DNA of 64,000 nt from Ridgeia piscesae (taxonomy: Eukaryota; Annelida; Polychaeta; Sabellida; Siboglinidae), in NCBI GenBank assembly GCA_025642075.2, contig JAODUO010000565.1:92501-156500 (forward strand), read 5' to 3'. Every line of letters starts with the position of its first letter. The stretch's first letter is position 1. Positions 62,550 to 64,000 of this stretch are shown here, one piece after another. The notes beneath the pieces were generated by a model. It ran no database searches. It was not told where the DNA came from and saw only the letters and a list, made by a program, of their open reading frames with translations. The position numbers were made by a program, and so were the translations under genes.

Positions 62550-63587
62550 TTATATGTATTTTAACATTTGGCGAGTGCTGCAAGTTTATTGCAGTTAACC
62601 ATGGCTTGCTCACCGTGAAGCGGTCGGTTTTGGTAGCATTAATAAAACAAACATCAATTGGTAAAGTGTTTCGGTCATTTCTTCGCAAGCCAGTCTACGT
62701 GCAGTACCCATGGCAGATGTCCTATTGAATGGAAATTGTAACACTTCTATAGTACGTATATCCTAACAACATAATTTCGGGTAATCATAAACGGAAACAG
62801 GAAAGAGTCGTCACTGTACCATGGAGTCGCCGAAAATTCATAATGGAAAAACAATTTAAAACAAATATATTTTAAGTTTGTTACGATGGCTGGCTATAGT
62901 TTCAGAAGATCTAATTGTAATTGGTTGTTGTTTCTAGATTTTTGGCACTTTTGCCAATACTTAACTAATTTTTAGGAACAACCATTTGTTTGGAAACGGA
63001 TGATTTAACTGGCGAAGAGATATCCGTGAAATGTAGCAGATTAACTAAGTATATCGGTTGTTGAGTAAAAACAGTACGGTATGTAACAGTAGCGAATTTA
63101 AATTTAAGTCGCTATTTTAAAATGTAACTGCTTAGCTTTATTTACTTTGCCGGTTGCGCTTGTGTCATTCGTAAGAACAACGCAGACACTGGTCCGTCCA
63201 TCGCTCCTGTTATACGGGGAAATCTGAAATTTAGAATTATCCGATTTGATTAACTGTTCGAATGTTCTCACCAAGATATGAGTCAATTAAATCGAAGTCA
63301 ATCGGACATACGACCTGTATTTTTGCAAATATGTATCACATCGAATTACACGTGGAATTCGTTATGTTGCACGAACGATGAACATGAGTATGCTGTGTCT
63401 ATGTAGGACCAGAGTCTTCCTAAAAACAGATAACAAATCATTAAACACAGAGAGCACAAATAAAGGCAGTGACTAACAGACACGTGTCACACACGGCTGC
63501 ACACTCGGCTGCACAGTCGCCAAAGGTGCACTTTTTCAAAACCAGCTGGTCGTATATTTCGTGACGATTATTTTAGACTGTCGTGGA
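62550..63587. other. Unassigned sequence
   Basis: No gene, RNA or repeat was recognised between the MFSD6-like gene and the last tRNA. Confidence 0.5.
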
Positions 63588-63677
63588 CCCGTGATAGCTC
63601 AGTTGGTAGAGCGGAGGACTGTAGTCGGGCAATCACCAGACATCCTTAGGTCGGCGGTTCGACTCCGTCTCGCGGGA
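63588..63677 (+). tRNA. tRNA-Tyr(GTA), intron-containing, copy 9
   Basis: It matches the canonical copies base for base in all arms, with the same 17-nt intron, but on the plus strand. A T6 terminator follows (GGGAAAACAATTTTTTG). It is 44 kb from the main array. Confidence 0.97.
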
Positions 63678-63890
63678 AAACAATTTTTTGTAAAACCTCA
63701 CGAACTTTTTAAACCATCTCGAACCTTCCTTTATCAACTCCGCATTGCAGCCACTGCGCAATTACAGCCAACAAAGGATTTCCCAAGATGTGTTCCATGT
63801 AGAGCAAAATTTAGGGAAATATCTCTATTACGGTCACCTTGTTTATCAGGTCACATTTACCCAGTCCCAAGGGAGACAATGTTCTAGTAT
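63678..63890. repeat. Inverted tRNA-Tyr unit flank
   Basis: The reverse complement of this stretch aligns with 17565-17768: shared CTTGGGACTG, GTGACCTGAT.AACAAGGTGACC, GTAATAGAGA.ATTTCC, GGAACACAT and AAAGGAAGGTTCGAGATGG. It shows that copy 9 moved with its flank and is not an isolated tRNA. Confidence 0.85.
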
Positions 63891-64000
63891 GTGTGTTTAT
63901 TGTAGATTCTACATTGCAACATGATATAACCAAGCAATGGTCGTATGAAATTCAATCAAACAAGTTTTTCCATACACATAACCATGACAACATTCCATGG

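Overview
The window is nuclear DNA of an animal, most likely a marine invertebrate and possibly a lophotrochozoan such as a mollusc. That guess is inference; I cannot name a species. It rests on spliced genes, intron-containing tRNA-Tyr(GTA) genes with Pol III terminators, histone-type mRNA 3' ends, CR1-, L2- and Rex1-like LINEs and very dense microsatellites. Most long open frames here are artefacts of tandem repeats.

Layout. 1-4.8 kb: a trinucleotide tract, then unassigned DNA holding a LINE remnant split by a TTAA-flanked foldback element. 4.8-20.3 kb: a family of tRNA-Tyr units (eight full copies and one relic), each with recognisable flanks; the family carries a 30-bp minisatellite, AGCC tracts, a Rex1-like LINE and L2-like 3' ends. 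20.9-38.7 kb: three direct copies of a compound unit (R1-R3). Each encodes the same 101-residue basic protein on the minus strand, with TATA and CCAAT boxes upstream and a canonical histone stem-loop 14 bases after the stop. Insertions distinguish the copies: an L2-like LINE in R1 (remnant in R2), a 7.7-kb Ginger-like DNA transposon in R2 and a CR1-like LINE in R3. An inverted piece (R4) lies at 48.5-49.1 kb. 38.7-44.1 kb: a long CA/CG tract, an interleaved palindrome and a 22-bp minisatellite.

44.3-52.3 kb: a multi-exon plus-strand gene encoding a divergent homeodomain. The two homeodomain exons (47826-47962 and 50667-50945) are well supported, with the intron between residues 46 and 47 and an unusual Arg50. 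Candidate upstream exons are consistent in phase; the last exon is uncertain. 57.4-62.3 kb: an MFSD6-like major facilitator gene with four coding exons and 642 codons, preceded by a 600-bp hexanucleotide repeat block. 63.6 kb: a ninth full-length tRNA-Tyr, inverted, with the same flanks as the main array.

The points most worth following are the 101-residue gene with histone-type 3' processing, the divergent homeobox gene, and a minisatellite whose single-copy ancestor still survives in paralogous tRNA units.
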